Assembly (NCBI GenBank): GCA_003248755.1
Contig: QFQW01000013.1
Coordinates: forward strand, 1-57,994
Length of the DNA stretch: 57,994 nt
Source: Chryseobacterium sp.
GTDB lineage: Bacteria; Bacteroidota; Bacteroidia; Flavobacteriales; Weeksellaceae
Direction: 5' to 3'
Shown here: positions 35,604 to 43,022 of the stretch, in pieces
Position numbering within the stretch: the first letter of the stretch is position 1
Layout: every line of letters starts with the position of its first letter
Notes under the pieces: model-generated
The model's database searches: none
What the model was told of the DNA's origin: nothing
Seen by the model: the letters and a program-made list of their open reading frames with translations, nothing else
Position numbers and translations under genes: made by a program

Positions 35604-37130
35604 CTAGTTAGCAAGAACATTTCCCGTCATTTCCTCAGGAATATCTACGCCCATCACTTTTAGGATTGTCGGAGCAACATCGCCCAATTTTCCGGCAGTC
35701 AGATTCCAAGTATGGTCTTTATCCATCACGATGAATGGAACCAAATTCGTAGAGTGTTGTGTGTTTGGAGAGCCATCGGGATTTATCATTACATCAGAGT
35801 TTCCGTGGTCTGCCAAGATGAAAACCGCATAACCGTGTTCGTAAGCCGTAGTCGCTACTTTTTGAATGCAGGAATCCACAACTTCTGCCGCTTTCACCGC
35901 CGCAGAAAAAACACCTGTATGACCTACCATATCTGTGTTCGCAAAGTTTAGGCAAATGAAATCCGCTGATTCTTTTTCCAATTCCGGAACAATGGCGTTG
36001 GTAATATCATAAGCTGACATTTCCGGTTTCAAATCGTAAGTCGGAACATCTTTCGGACTTGGGCAAAGCAAACGTCTTTCCTGTACAAATTCCGCTTCGC
36101 GACCGCCTGAGAAAAAGAATGTCACGTGTGGATATTTCTCAGTTTCAGCAATTCTGATTTGAGATTTTCCAGCGCTTTCTAAAACTTCTCCCATTGTTTT
36201 CTGAAGAACATTCTCATCAAAAACAACTTTTACATTCTGGAACGTTTTATCATAATTAGTCAAAGTCACATAATACAAATCCAGCTTTTTCATTCCATAC
36301 TCTGGGAAGTCTTGCTGAGAAAGCACTTCTGTAATCTCACGACCTCTGTCTGTACGGAAATTGAAACAAATCACCACATCGTGGTCTTCGATTTTCGCAA
36401 TTGGAAAATGATTTTGAACATTCACGATTGGAAGGATAAACTCATCCGTAACATCCTCGTTATAAGAATCCTGAATCGCCTGAACCAAATCTTTTGACTC
36501 CTTTCCTACACCGTTTACCATTAAGTCATAAGCCAGCTTTACACGTTCCCAACGCTTGTCTCTGTCCATCGCATAATAACGACCGATGACAGAAGCCAGT
36601 TTTCCGGTTGTAGATTTCATATGATTTAATAAATCTTCAATGAAACCTTTTCCTGATTTTGGGTCGCAGTCACGCCCGTCTGTGAAAGCGTGAACGAAAA
36701 CATTTTCTGTAAATCCAAATTCGTGCGCTGCTGTCAATAATCCTTTCAAATGATTGATATGAGAATGTACACCACCATTGGAAACCAACCCTATGAAATG
36801 TACTTTTTTGTTGTTCGCTTTGGCGTATTCGAAAGCTTGTTGAATCACGGGTTCTTTTCCAAGACTTCCGTTTTCTACAGCCATATTCAGTTTTACAAGG
36901 TTTTGATATACCACTCTACCGGCACCGAGATTCATATGACCAACTTCTGAGTTACCCATTTGTCCGGCTGGCAATCCAACCGCCAATCCGCTAGCTTCAA
37001 GTGTTGTATTTGGAAAAGTTTTCAGGGCATAATCCATAAAAGGCGTGTTAGCCTGAGCAATGGCGGAAACTGCAGGATTTGGTCCGATTCCCCAGCCATC
37101 TAATATTGCAAGAATTGCTTTCTTTGACAT
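35604..37130 (-). CDS. gpmI: 2,3-bisphosphoglycerate-independent phosphoglycerate mutase
   Basis: Interconverts 3- and 2-phosphoglycerate in glycolysis using two manganese ions. The 508-residue length is standard. LAILDGWGIGPNP gives the first metal Asp, and the phospho-acceptor is Ser61 in QMGNSEVGHMNLGAGR. HAFTDGRDCDPKSG, FNFRTDRGREIT and the C-terminal metal sites NFANTDMVGHTG and ILADHGNSD are all intact. It has its own -7 box (37153-37160) and no operon partner. Confidence 0.97.
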   Translation of the reverse strand: MSKKAILAILDGWGIGPNPAVSAIAQANTPFMDYALKTFPNTTLEASGLAVGLPAGQMGNSEVGHMNLGAGRVVYQNLVKLNMAVENGSLGKEPVIQQAFEYAKANNKKVHFIGLVSNGGVHSHINHLKGLLTAAHEFGFTENVFVHAFTDGRDCDPKSGKGFIEDLLNHMKSTTGKLASVIGRYYAMDRDKRWERVKLAYDLMVNGVGKESKDLVQAIQDSYNEDVTDEFILPIVNVQNHFPIAKIEDHDVVICFNFRTDRGREITEVLSQQDFPEYGMKKLDLYYVTLTNYDKTFQNVKVVFDENVLQKTMGEVLESAGKSQIRIAETEKYPHVTFFFSGGREAEFVQERRLLCPSPKDVPTYDLKPEMSAYDITNAIVPELEKESADFICLNFANTDMVGHTGVFSAAVKAAEVVDSCIQKVATTAYEHGYAVFILADHGNSDVMINPDGSPNTQHSTNLVPFIVMDKDHTWNLTAGKLGDVAPTILKVMGVDIPEEMTGNVLAN

Positions 37131-37152
37131 TTTTAATTTTGTTTTGTTACTA

Positions 37153-37160
37153 CAAATTTA
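37153..37160 (-). promoter_or_regulatory. -7 box of gpmI
   Basis: Minus-strand TAAATTTG matches TAnnTTTG, 22 nt upstream of the gpmI ATG. Confidence 0.6.
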
Positions 37161-37226
37161 CGAAATGGAATGGGGATTGGGGAATTTTGGGGTTTGTTTT
37201 TTTGAGATTATAAAAAATCGTAGTCA

Positions 37227-37895
37227 CTATAATAATTGTCTAACAAATTCTTTAGCTGTACTCAAATTAGAATCATTATACAAATCTTTATTTAATACTT
37301 CATTAACCCATTTTGGACCGTGATTACCTATAGATTTACAGAAATTTTCTAATTCACCAACTTCCACAACAAGCAATCCTTTTTCTATAAATTTTATTTT
37401 TATTTTTTCATAAGAAACTGTGGCATCTCCACTAGGGATATAAGAAACACCATTGTTTTTTGCCTCTGACCAAGGGGAAGCCTTTTTTAGTATTGTTTGT
37501 ATTTTTTTAGTATTTGCGTTCGGAAATATTCTCTCGGTAGACTCATCTAATATTTTTATTATTTCTTCTTTTACGTCTTCAGTTAATAATTCAGGTCGCT
37601 TTTCTTCGATTTTGGATTTTACATTTTTCCAGTCCTTTTCAATTTCGCTCCAATCGCCTCCTAAAAATTCATAAATTTCTTTAAGAGGAGATTCGTTATT
37701 TAGAATATCAAAATCAGCTATAACATTAGTTGGAACATTCAATTTTTTTAATGCGCTGACTACAATCGGAATTCTTTGTTTACCACCACAATGAATAAAT
37801 AAAATATCTGGACTTGGTAACGATTCATTGTCAATAATAGAAGTAAGAATAGCTGAATAAAATCTACAATCAGAATCACTTTCACAAATAACCAC
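37227..37895 (-). CDS. OLD-family TOPRIM nuclease part (downstream half of a split gene)
   Basis: A 222-residue ORF opening with GTG. It carries the TOPRIM acidic motifs: VVICESDSDCRFY (motif Glu), VIADFDIL (Asp pair) and the OLD C-terminal VGELENFCKSIGNHGPKWVNEVL. In the same frame, family homology continues upstream of the GTG (WKDSLLRHSNILSGLFHKK), into DNA where the ATPase gene is read in another frame. The full OLD protein would thus be about 554 residues, and this ORF is its C-terminal half after a frameshift. It may still be translated by re-initiation 4 nt after the ATPase stop. OLD nucleases act in phage defence or DNA processing. Confidence 0.75.
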   Translation of the reverse strand: MVICESDSDCRFYSAILTSIIDNESLPSPDILFIHCGGKQRIPIVVSALKKLNVPTNVIADFDILNNESPLKEIYEFLGGDWSEIEKDWKNVKSKIEEKRPELLTEDVKEEIIKILDESTERIFPNANTKKIQTILKKASPWSEAKNNGVSYIPSGDATVSYEKIKIKFIEKGLLVVEVGELENFCKSIGNHGPKWVNEVLNKDLYNDSNLSTAKEFVRQLL

Positions 37896-37899
37896 TTTT

Positions 37900-38895
37900 T
37901 TATGAAATAATCCACTTAATATATTTGAGTGTCTTAAAAGTGAATCTTTCCAAATTAATATCAGAATTTTCTAACAAATTGATATTATTAACTCCTCCAT
38001 TTCTATCGATTCTGATAATTTTCAATCTATTATGATTTGAATCTAAAAGACCATTAAGAAAGTCTTCACTATGTGTTGAGATAAAAAGTTGTTTATGAGT
38101 AGGTAAATTATTAGAAAGCATTTTACCCAAAAGTCGGGCTTGAGGTGGATGCAAAAATGCTTCTGGTTCATCAATGAATAACATACTTTGAGTTGCAATA
38201 AAAGAGTTTAACAATACTCCTATAAAACTTCTCATTCCATCTCCTTGTTCGTGTAATAAATCAAGTTTCTCAATTTTTGCAACGTAAGTATATGAAATTC
38301 TATCCTCACCTTCTTCTACGGTTGGTTTATTTCCAACATATAATGGAATAGTACTTCCAGCCAGTCTATTGATTATTAAATCTTGATTAAATGCCAATTT
38401 AAAATATTCAGAAAATTCTTTTTCAATTCTGTCATCTCTATATAAATAATGAATGGGATTATTAAACGCTTCTTTTGTAAAATCAATATTTTTTGCTGGA
38501 TTTGAGGATGTTAATCTGTTTTCAGTACCAACAAATGAAGCAAATACATCCCTTAACCCACCAATTCCATCATCGTTTTGCAAATAAAATTGTAAGGAAA
38601 ATGATTGAATATTATATCCATATCCACTATAATTTGTCATATCACTATGTTTTACAGTAGAGTTCTCTTCGAGAAATTTGATTATTTCTGCGTCACTCTT
38701 ATTTTTTGAGATAATAATCTTAGAAACAACTTTTGTTGGTATTTTAAAGGATTGTAGTGTTCCAAAAATTTCTTTTAATGAAGCACTTTTCCCTGAATTA
38801 TTTGCACCCACAAAAACTATTATATCATTTGAATTTAGATTTACTTTTGTTGAATCATTGAATTCAATATTATCGATGTGAAAATAAGCATCCAT
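37900..38895 (-). CDS. OLD-family ATPase part (upstream half of a split gene)
   Basis: A 331-residue ATPase with Walker A GANNSGKS (30-37), Walker B MLFIDEPEAFLHPPQARLLG and the H-loop STHSEDFLNGLL. Homology to OLD proteins is good up to NNINLLENSDIN; the last 17 residues (LERFTFKTLKYIKWIIS) are out of frame, because the family sequence continues in the +1 frame from about 37958. The DNA is more AT-rich than the neighbouring gpmI and nucleoside phosphorylase genes, which suggests acquisition. It has a well-formed promoter upstream. A GajB-type helicase partner (Gabija system) is absent. Confidence 0.8.
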   Translation of the reverse strand: MDAYFHIDNIEFNDSTKVNLNSNDIIVFVGANNSGKSASLKEIFGTLQSFKIPTKVVSKIIISKNKSDAEIIKFLEENSTVKHSDMTNYSGYGYNIQSFSLQFYLQNDDGIGGLRDVFASFVGTENRLTSSNPAKNIDFTKEAFNNPIHYLYRDDRIEKEFSEYFKLAFNQDLIINRLAGSTIPLYVGNKPTVEEGEDRISYTYVAKIEKLDLLHEQGDGMRSFIGVLLNSFIATQSMLFIDEPEAFLHPPQARLLGKMLSNNLPTHKQLFISTHSEDFLNGLLDSNHNRLKIIRIDRNGGVNNINLLENSDINLERFTFKTLKYIKWIIS

Positions 38896-38916
38896 AATTA
38901 TTAGATTTTAATTATT

Positions 38917-38949
38917 CAAATTTAATATTATTCATCTATTAATTTCAAA
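38917..38949 (-). promoter_or_regulatory. Promoter of the OLD gene
   Basis: Minus-strand -7 box TAAATTTG at 38917-38924 and a -33 TTTG at 38946-38949, spaced 21 nt. The ATG lies 22 nt downstream of the -7 box. Confidence 0.55.
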
Positions 38950-39071
38950 AATAAAATACACGAATAATCTAGGTTATGGAATCTAAATAAAAACAAAAAA
39001 CAATTTGTCAACTTATTTTTTGCCAATCGACAAATATGTTTAACTTTAAGACCCTTTTTTAAACAGATAAA

Positions 39072-39404
39072 ATGGACTTGAGAGACCAACTAAAAAACCT
39101 TTTCCCCGAACACGAAGAACAGGATTTTGAAATGCCGGATGAAGCAAAAGAAAATTTCAAACAGAAAGAACCTTTGGTGTGCAAATTCGAGAAGAAAGGC
39201 AGAAACGGAAAACCTGTTACCCTTATCGAAGGTTGGGAAGGCGATGATGAAGGTTTGAAAGAGATCTCGAAAAAAATCAAAACCAAATTAGGAATCGGTG
39301 GCTCTGAAAAAGACGGCGTCATTATCATCCAAGGTGACAACCGAGACAAAATAATGACCATCCTAAAAGATATGGGCTATAAAACAAAACGTGTCGGAGG
39401 ATGA
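39072..39404 (+). CDS. SUI1/YciH-like translation initiation factor
   Basis: A 110-residue protein. The C-terminal 75 residues form the SUI1 (eIF1) fold: LVCKFEKKGRNGKPVTLIEG, GLKEISKKIKTKLGIGGSEK and DGVIIIQGDNRDKIMTILKDMGYKTKRVGG, ending in the basic patch that binds the small ribosomal subunit in relatives. The N-terminal 35 residues are acidic and probably flexible. In E. coli, YciH lowers initiation at poor start codons. It is a single gene divergent from the OLD gene and 180 nt before the phosphorylase. Confidence 0.9.
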   Translation: MDLRDQLKNLFPEHEEQDFEMPDEAKENFKQKEPLVCKFEKKGRNGKPVTLIEGWEGDDEGLKEISKKIKTKLGIGGSEKDGVIIIQGDNRDKIMTILKDMGYKTKRVGG

Positions 39405-39584
39405 AAATGAATGATAAATTATAAATGATGAATGATAATTTGCTCGCAGATTTAGCTAATCAAGCAGATTAAGAAAATCTGTGAAATCTGGAAAATCACC
39501 GAGACAAAAATTAAAATCTAATTTCTATTCGTCTATCATCTATTTTCTAAAAAACAATCTATAAATTAAAAAAATCAATATAAT

Positions 39585-40439
39585 ATGATAAACAAACTAG
39601 CAGATTCCGAACTGGTTCTTAATGACGACGGAAGTGTGTACCACCTGAATCTTCTTCCGGAAGACCTTGCAGACAAAGTCCTTCTTGTAGGCGACCCGGA
39701 CAGAGTTCCGAAAGTGTCCAAATATTTTGATACGATTGATATCAAAAAGAACAAAAGAGAATTCTATACACATACGGGAACTTTGCGTGGCGAGAGAATC
39801 ACGGTAATGTCAACAGGAATCGGGACAGAAAACATCGATATCGTGATGAACGAATTGGATGCTTTGGTAAATATCGATTTGAAAGCTAAAGAATTCAAAA
39901 AAGAACACAAATCACTAGAGCTTTTCCGTATGGGAACTTGCGGAAGTGTGAATCCTGATATCGAAGTTAATAATATGCTGGTAACGCAGAATGTAGTTGG
40001 TCTGGACGGACTTCTTCATTTTTATCAGGATTATCAATTCGAAAATGAATTCAGTAAGAATTTCCTGGAGAAGTTTCCTTACGAAAGAATCAAACCTATG
40101 TTGTATTTCTCAGATTGGGCAGAAGATATCGCTGATTATTATGCTGATGCAAAATACAGAGGTAATACGGCGACTTTCCCCGGATTCTATGCACCTCAAG
40201 GTCGTCAGTTAAGACTGAAAGCGCTTGATGACAAATTCCTTGAAACATTGAATGACCTCGGAGTTTCCAACTTCGAAATGGAAACTTCGGCAATCTATGG
40301 ATTATCAAAATTGTTAGGGCACAAAGCCATCACTGTAAACTGTGTTATCGCCAACAGAAGACGTGGCGAATTTGCAAGCGACCATCACGCATCAGAAAAA
40401 ATGATGATAGAATGGGTTCTTGATAGAATCATTAAGTAA
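39585..40439 (+). CDS. Nucleoside phosphorylase (uridine phosphorylase-like)
   Basis: A 284-residue cytosolic enzyme that splits nucleosides with phosphate for salvage. It shows the NP-I family phosphate site VLLVGDPDRVPK (about 33-44), STGIGTENIDIVMNEL, RMGTCGSVNPDIEVNNMLVT, and the base/ribose site SNFEMETSAIYGLSKLLGHK. The FEMET motif and length fit the uridine phosphorylase-like group of Bacteroidota. Base specificity cannot be fixed from sequence alone. It converges with tag across a bidirectional hairpin. Confidence 0.9.
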   Translation: MINKLADSELVLNDDGSVYHLNLLPEDLADKVLLVGDPDRVPKVSKYFDTIDIKKNKREFYTHTGTLRGERITVMSTGIGTENIDIVMNELDALVNIDLKAKEFKKEHKSLELFRMGTCGSVNPDIEVNNMLVTQNVVGLDGLLHFYQDYQFENEFSKNFLEKFPYERIKPMLYFSDWAEDIADYYADAKYRGNTATFPGFYAPQGRQLRLKALDDKFLETLNDLGVSNFEMETSAIYGLSKLLGHKAITVNCVIANRRRGEFASDHHASEKMMIEWVLDRIIK

Positions 40440-40456
40440 GAGAGTTTGTGAGTTAG

Positions 40457-40502
40457 AGTGTCAGAGAGTTTATGAAATAAAAATCAATCTTTCTCTGACA
40501 CT
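40457..40502. terminator. Bidirectional terminator between the phosphorylase gene and tag
   Basis: AGTGTCAGAGA (40457-40467) and TCTCTGACACT (40492-40502) are exact inverse complements. The flanks (GAGAGTTTGTGAG and CTCTCTCACTCTC) extend the pairing imperfectly on the outside. Confidence 0.7.
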
Positions 40503-40532
40503 AAAACTCTCTCACTCTCAAACCCTCAAACT

Positions 40533-41090
40533 CTAATTCCGTACAAAACAACTTTCAATATGGTCATCCACAATTCCTGTAGCCTGCAGATGAGAATAGA
40601 TAACTGTTGAACCCAGAAATTTGAATCCTCTTTTCTTCAAATCTTTGCTGATTATATCAGACAATTCTGTTGTAGCTGGTGCTTCCGTATGAACTTTCCA
40701 AGTATTTACAATTCGGTTTCCGCCTGTGAATGTTGAGATGTAATTATAAAAACTTCCGAACTCTTTCTGAAGTTCCATAAATTTTTGAGCATTGGAAATA
40801 GAAGCGTTTACTTTTAATCGGTTTCTTACGATTCCTGTGTCTTGCATCAATTCTTCGATTTTATCTTCATCATATTTTGCAATCTTTTTATAATCGAAAT
40901 TATCAAAAGCCTTTCTGAAAGTTTCTCTCTTTCTTAGAATCGTAATCCAACTCAATCCCGCCTGGAAACTTTCGAGAATCAGAAACTCAAACATTGTTTC
41001 ATCATCAGTTACCAAATTTCCCCATTCTTCATCATGGTATTTTTGATAGAGCTCATCTGTTCCACACCATGCGCATCTGATTTTTTCCAT
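40533..41090 (-). CDS. tag: DNA-3-methyladenine glycosylase I
   Basis: Removes 3-methyladenine from alkylated DNA. The start is ATG 41090 (MEKIRCAWCGTDELYQKYHD); an in-frame extension of 18 residues upstream is not conserved in character. The 185-residue protein shows the zinc ligands Cys6 and His19 at the N-terminus and His/Cys in GIVDDHIESCF at the end. SFQAGLSWITILRKRETFRKAF and the HhH-related core FKFLGSTVIYSHLQATG are typical of Tag. It converges with the phosphorylase gene. Confidence 0.95.
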   Translation of the reverse strand: MEKIRCAWCGTDELYQKYHDEEWGNLVTDDETMFEFLILESFQAGLSWITILRKRETFRKAFDNFDYKKIAKYDEDKIEELMQDTGIVRNRLKVNASISNAQKFMELQKEFGSFYNYISTFTGGNRIVNTWKVHTEAPATTELSDIISKDLKKRGFKFLGSTVIYSHLQATGIVDDHIESCFVRN

Positions 41091-41236
41091 TGCTTTTAAT
41101 TTTGATGTCAATTTAGGAAACATTATAAATTCAAAACAAAACATTAACGTTCATTAAGATTTCTCGGCATTCTAATTGGATATACTGATAACATCAAATC
41201 AAATTTTTCAATATTAATCACTAAAAACAAAATATT

Positions 41237-41575
41237 ATGAGTACGCACGACGAAAAATACAATGACGCAGAAAGAGCGGTTAACAAAACTGAAAATTCTT
41301 TGGAAAACGCAGCAGAAACAGCTAAAAACAAAGTGAACGAGTATGCGGACAGAGCCCGCTCATATATCGATGAGCAAAAAAGAAAAAATGAAGAGCCAAC
41401 GAGAGACGGCTTCTTCGAAAATCTGAAATCTAATATTTCCGACGCTTGGGAAGACACAAAAGACTTCGCAGACAAAGCTTGGGAAACAACAAAAGACACA
41501 GCTTCTGATGCTTGGGAGAAAACCAAGGATACCGCAGAAGATGTGAAAGCAGAATTCAGAAAAGCAACGAATTAG
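41237..41575 (+). CDS. Hydrophilic repeat protein (LEA/YtxH-like)
   Basis: A 112-residue, Lys/Glu/Ala-rich protein with no signal peptide or membrane span. It is built of 11-residue-like amphipathic turns: NAAETAKNKVNEYADRARSY, then near-repeats DAWEDTKDFADKAWETTKDT and DAWEKTKDTAEDVKAEF. This pattern is shared with late-embryogenesis-abundant and YtxH/CsbD-like stress proteins, which protect membranes or proteins during drying or osmotic stress. That function is inferred from composition only. It is a single gene closed by a perfect 15-bp hairpin. Confidence 0.8.
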   Translation: MSTHDEKYNDAERAVNKTENSLENAAETAKNKVNEYADRARSYIDEQKRKNEEPTRDGFFENLKSNISDAWEDTKDFADKAWETTKDTASDAWEKTKDTAEDVKAEFRKATN

Positions 41576-41602
41576 TTTTTAAGTTAGTAATAGTTTTTCA
41601 CG

Positions 41603-41636
41603 AAAAGGAGAAGACAATGATTTGTCTTCTCCTTTT
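41603..41636 (+). terminator. Terminator of the LEA-like gene
   Basis: AAAAGGAGAAGACAA / TTGTCTTCTCCTTTT is a perfect 15-bp stem with the loop TGAT, ending in TTTTT. It lies directly before the promoter of the M28 gene. Confidence 0.9.
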
Positions 41637-41640
41637 TAAT

Positions 41641-41648
41641 TATATTTG
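41641..41648 (+). promoter_or_regulatory. -7 box of the M28 peptidase gene
   Basis: TATATTTG matches TAnnTTTG and ends 13 nt before ATG 41662. It rules out the longer in-frame start at 41512 inside the preceding gene. Confidence 0.6.
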
Positions 41649-41661
41649 CCAATTATTCTCA

Positions 41662-42828
41662 ATGAAGATGAAGAACTTACTACTTTCGGTTTTATTTTTA
41701 GGATTTTTTGCAAATTCTCAGACTTTCAATCAAGATTATGCGAATGTCAGCAATCTGGTTTCACAAACCAATATCAATACATACTTACAGGAATTCGAAG
41801 CCTTAGGTGTGAAAACCACAGGCTCTACAGCCAATAATAATGCTTACACCTGGCTGAAAAACAAATATCTTTCTTTCGGATATTCGGAAGCGGAAATCAC
41901 AAAAGACACCTTCACTTACGGCGGACAATCAACATCTAACATCATTGTCACAAAAACGGGAACCAAATATCCCAATACCTACGTTATAGTCTGCGGACAT
42001 TACGACACAATTACCGGACCAGGAACCAACGACAACGGAAGCGGTGTTTCCGTAATTCTGGAATTGGCAAGACTTCTAAAAAACGTTCCTACAGAATATT
42101 CGATAAAATTTATCAATTTCTCTGGCGAAGAACAAGGTCTGCTTGGCTCAGCTCATTATGTTAATAGTGTTGTCAACGCGACGTCACCGAAAATGAGCAT
42201 TCGTTTGGTTCTTAATATTGATGAAGTTGGTGGCATCAAAGGTCAAACCAATGACACCATTACTTGTGAAAGGGATGAATCCAACAGCCCAAGTTCCAAT
42301 AACTCGGCTTCCAATACTTTCACACAACAGCTAATGAATTGCGTTACGCTTTATTCCACTCTTAAAACCAACCTTAGTTATGCATATTCTTCCGATTATA
42401 TGCCATTTCAAGCGAATGGAGAAGTCATCACAGGCTTGTTCGAGTACAACGAAACACCTTACGCACACACGGTTAACGACAAATATTCCAACCTTGACCC
42501 GGTTTACATTTATAACATTGCGAAGGCTACAACTGGTGCTGTTCAGCATTTTGCAATTGCAAGTCAGATGTTGAGCGTTGATAATGTAAAAGAAGCTGTA
42601 TCAAATTTCACAGTTTCCCCGAATCCTGCGAAAGATTATATTCAGATAGAATTTTCGAACAGTAAAAATCAGAAGTTCAGTTTTACGATTACAAGTTTGG
42701 AAGGAAAAATAGTATGTCAAACTGAAAACCAAACAAGGATTGAAATTTCGAAACTTCCGAAAGGTGTTTATCTTGGGAATTTCAAAATCGGAGAACAACA
42801 GATTACCAAAAAAATCATAGTGGAATAA
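41662..42828 (+). CDS. Secreted M28 family aminopeptidase with T9SS tail
   Basis: A 388-residue zinc exopeptidase exported by the type IX system. The start is ATG 41662 (MKMKNLLLSVLFLGFFANSQ, signal peptide). The metal and catalytic residues of M28 are visible: His113 and Asp115 in CGHYDT, Asp124 in GTNDNGSG, the Glu pair in NFSGEEQGLLGS (156-157), Asp in VLNIDEVG, and His in YAHTVNDKYSN. The last 75 residues are a type A sorting domain (NFTVSPNPAKDYIQIEF, ending KKIIVE). It has its own promoter. Confidence 0.93.
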   Translation: MKMKNLLLSVLFLGFFANSQTFNQDYANVSNLVSQTNINTYLQEFEALGVKTTGSTANNNAYTWLKNKYLSFGYSEAEITKDTFTYGGQSTSNIIVTKTGTKYPNTYVIVCGHYDTITGPGTNDNGSGVSVILELARLLKNVPTEYSIKFINFSGEEQGLLGSAHYVNSVVNATSPKMSIRLVLNIDEVGGIKGQTNDTITCERDESNSPSSNNSASNTFTQQLMNCVTLYSTLKTNLSYAYSSDYMPFQANGEVITGLFEYNETPYAHTVNDKYSNLDPVYIYNIAKATTGAVQHFAIASQMLSVDNVKEAVSNFTVSPNPAKDYIQIEFSNSKNQKFSFTITSLEGKIVCQTENQTRIEISKLPKGVYLGNFKIGEQQITKKIIVE

Positions 42829-42837
42829 GAAAACTTT

Positions 42838-42866
42838 AATTTTTAATTTTTAATTTTTAATTTTTT
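42838..42866 (+). repeat. Tandem AATTTTT repeat
   Basis: Four head-to-tail units of AATTTTT (the last with one extra T) directly after the M28 gene. No clear terminator is seen there, and the T-rich units may help end transcription. Confidence 0.7.
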
Positions 42867-43009
42867 AAGATTTAGATATTATTTTGGCAATCCCCTCGCC
42901 CACGCATTGAACATTATTCAAAAAAATTCGGCAGGTAATTTGCTACGAAGATTTTCAAATTTTGAAATAATCAATCGTAATTAATTCGTTTTACGAAATC
43001 TAAAATCAC

Positions 43010-43017
43010 TATATTTG
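43010..43017 (+). promoter_or_regulatory. -7 box abutting the response-regulator start
   Basis: TATATTTG matches TAnnTTTG and ends only 5 nt before ATG 43023, so the transcript would begin at or next to the start codon. Confidence 0.55.
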
Positions 43018-43022
43018 CCACT

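Noticed and set aside
37893..37905. A-AAA-AAG run at the ATPase/TOPRIM junction as a programmed frameshift site
   Set aside because: The run lies downstream of the ATPase stop codon, and the needed shift is +1 from about 37958, so a -1 slip there cannot join the frames.
37227..38895. Gabija system (GajA + GajB)
   Set aside because: The ATPase/TOPRIM part fits, but no UvrD-like helicase gene is on either side.
41512..41661. Long in-frame N-terminal extension of the M28 peptidase
   Set aside because: It overlaps the LEA-like gene, a perfect terminator and the -7 box. A signal peptide begins exactly at ATG 41662.
42838..42866. AATTTTT tandem units as a CRISPR-like or satellite array
   Set aside because: Only four 7-nt units, no spacers; simple AT repeat.
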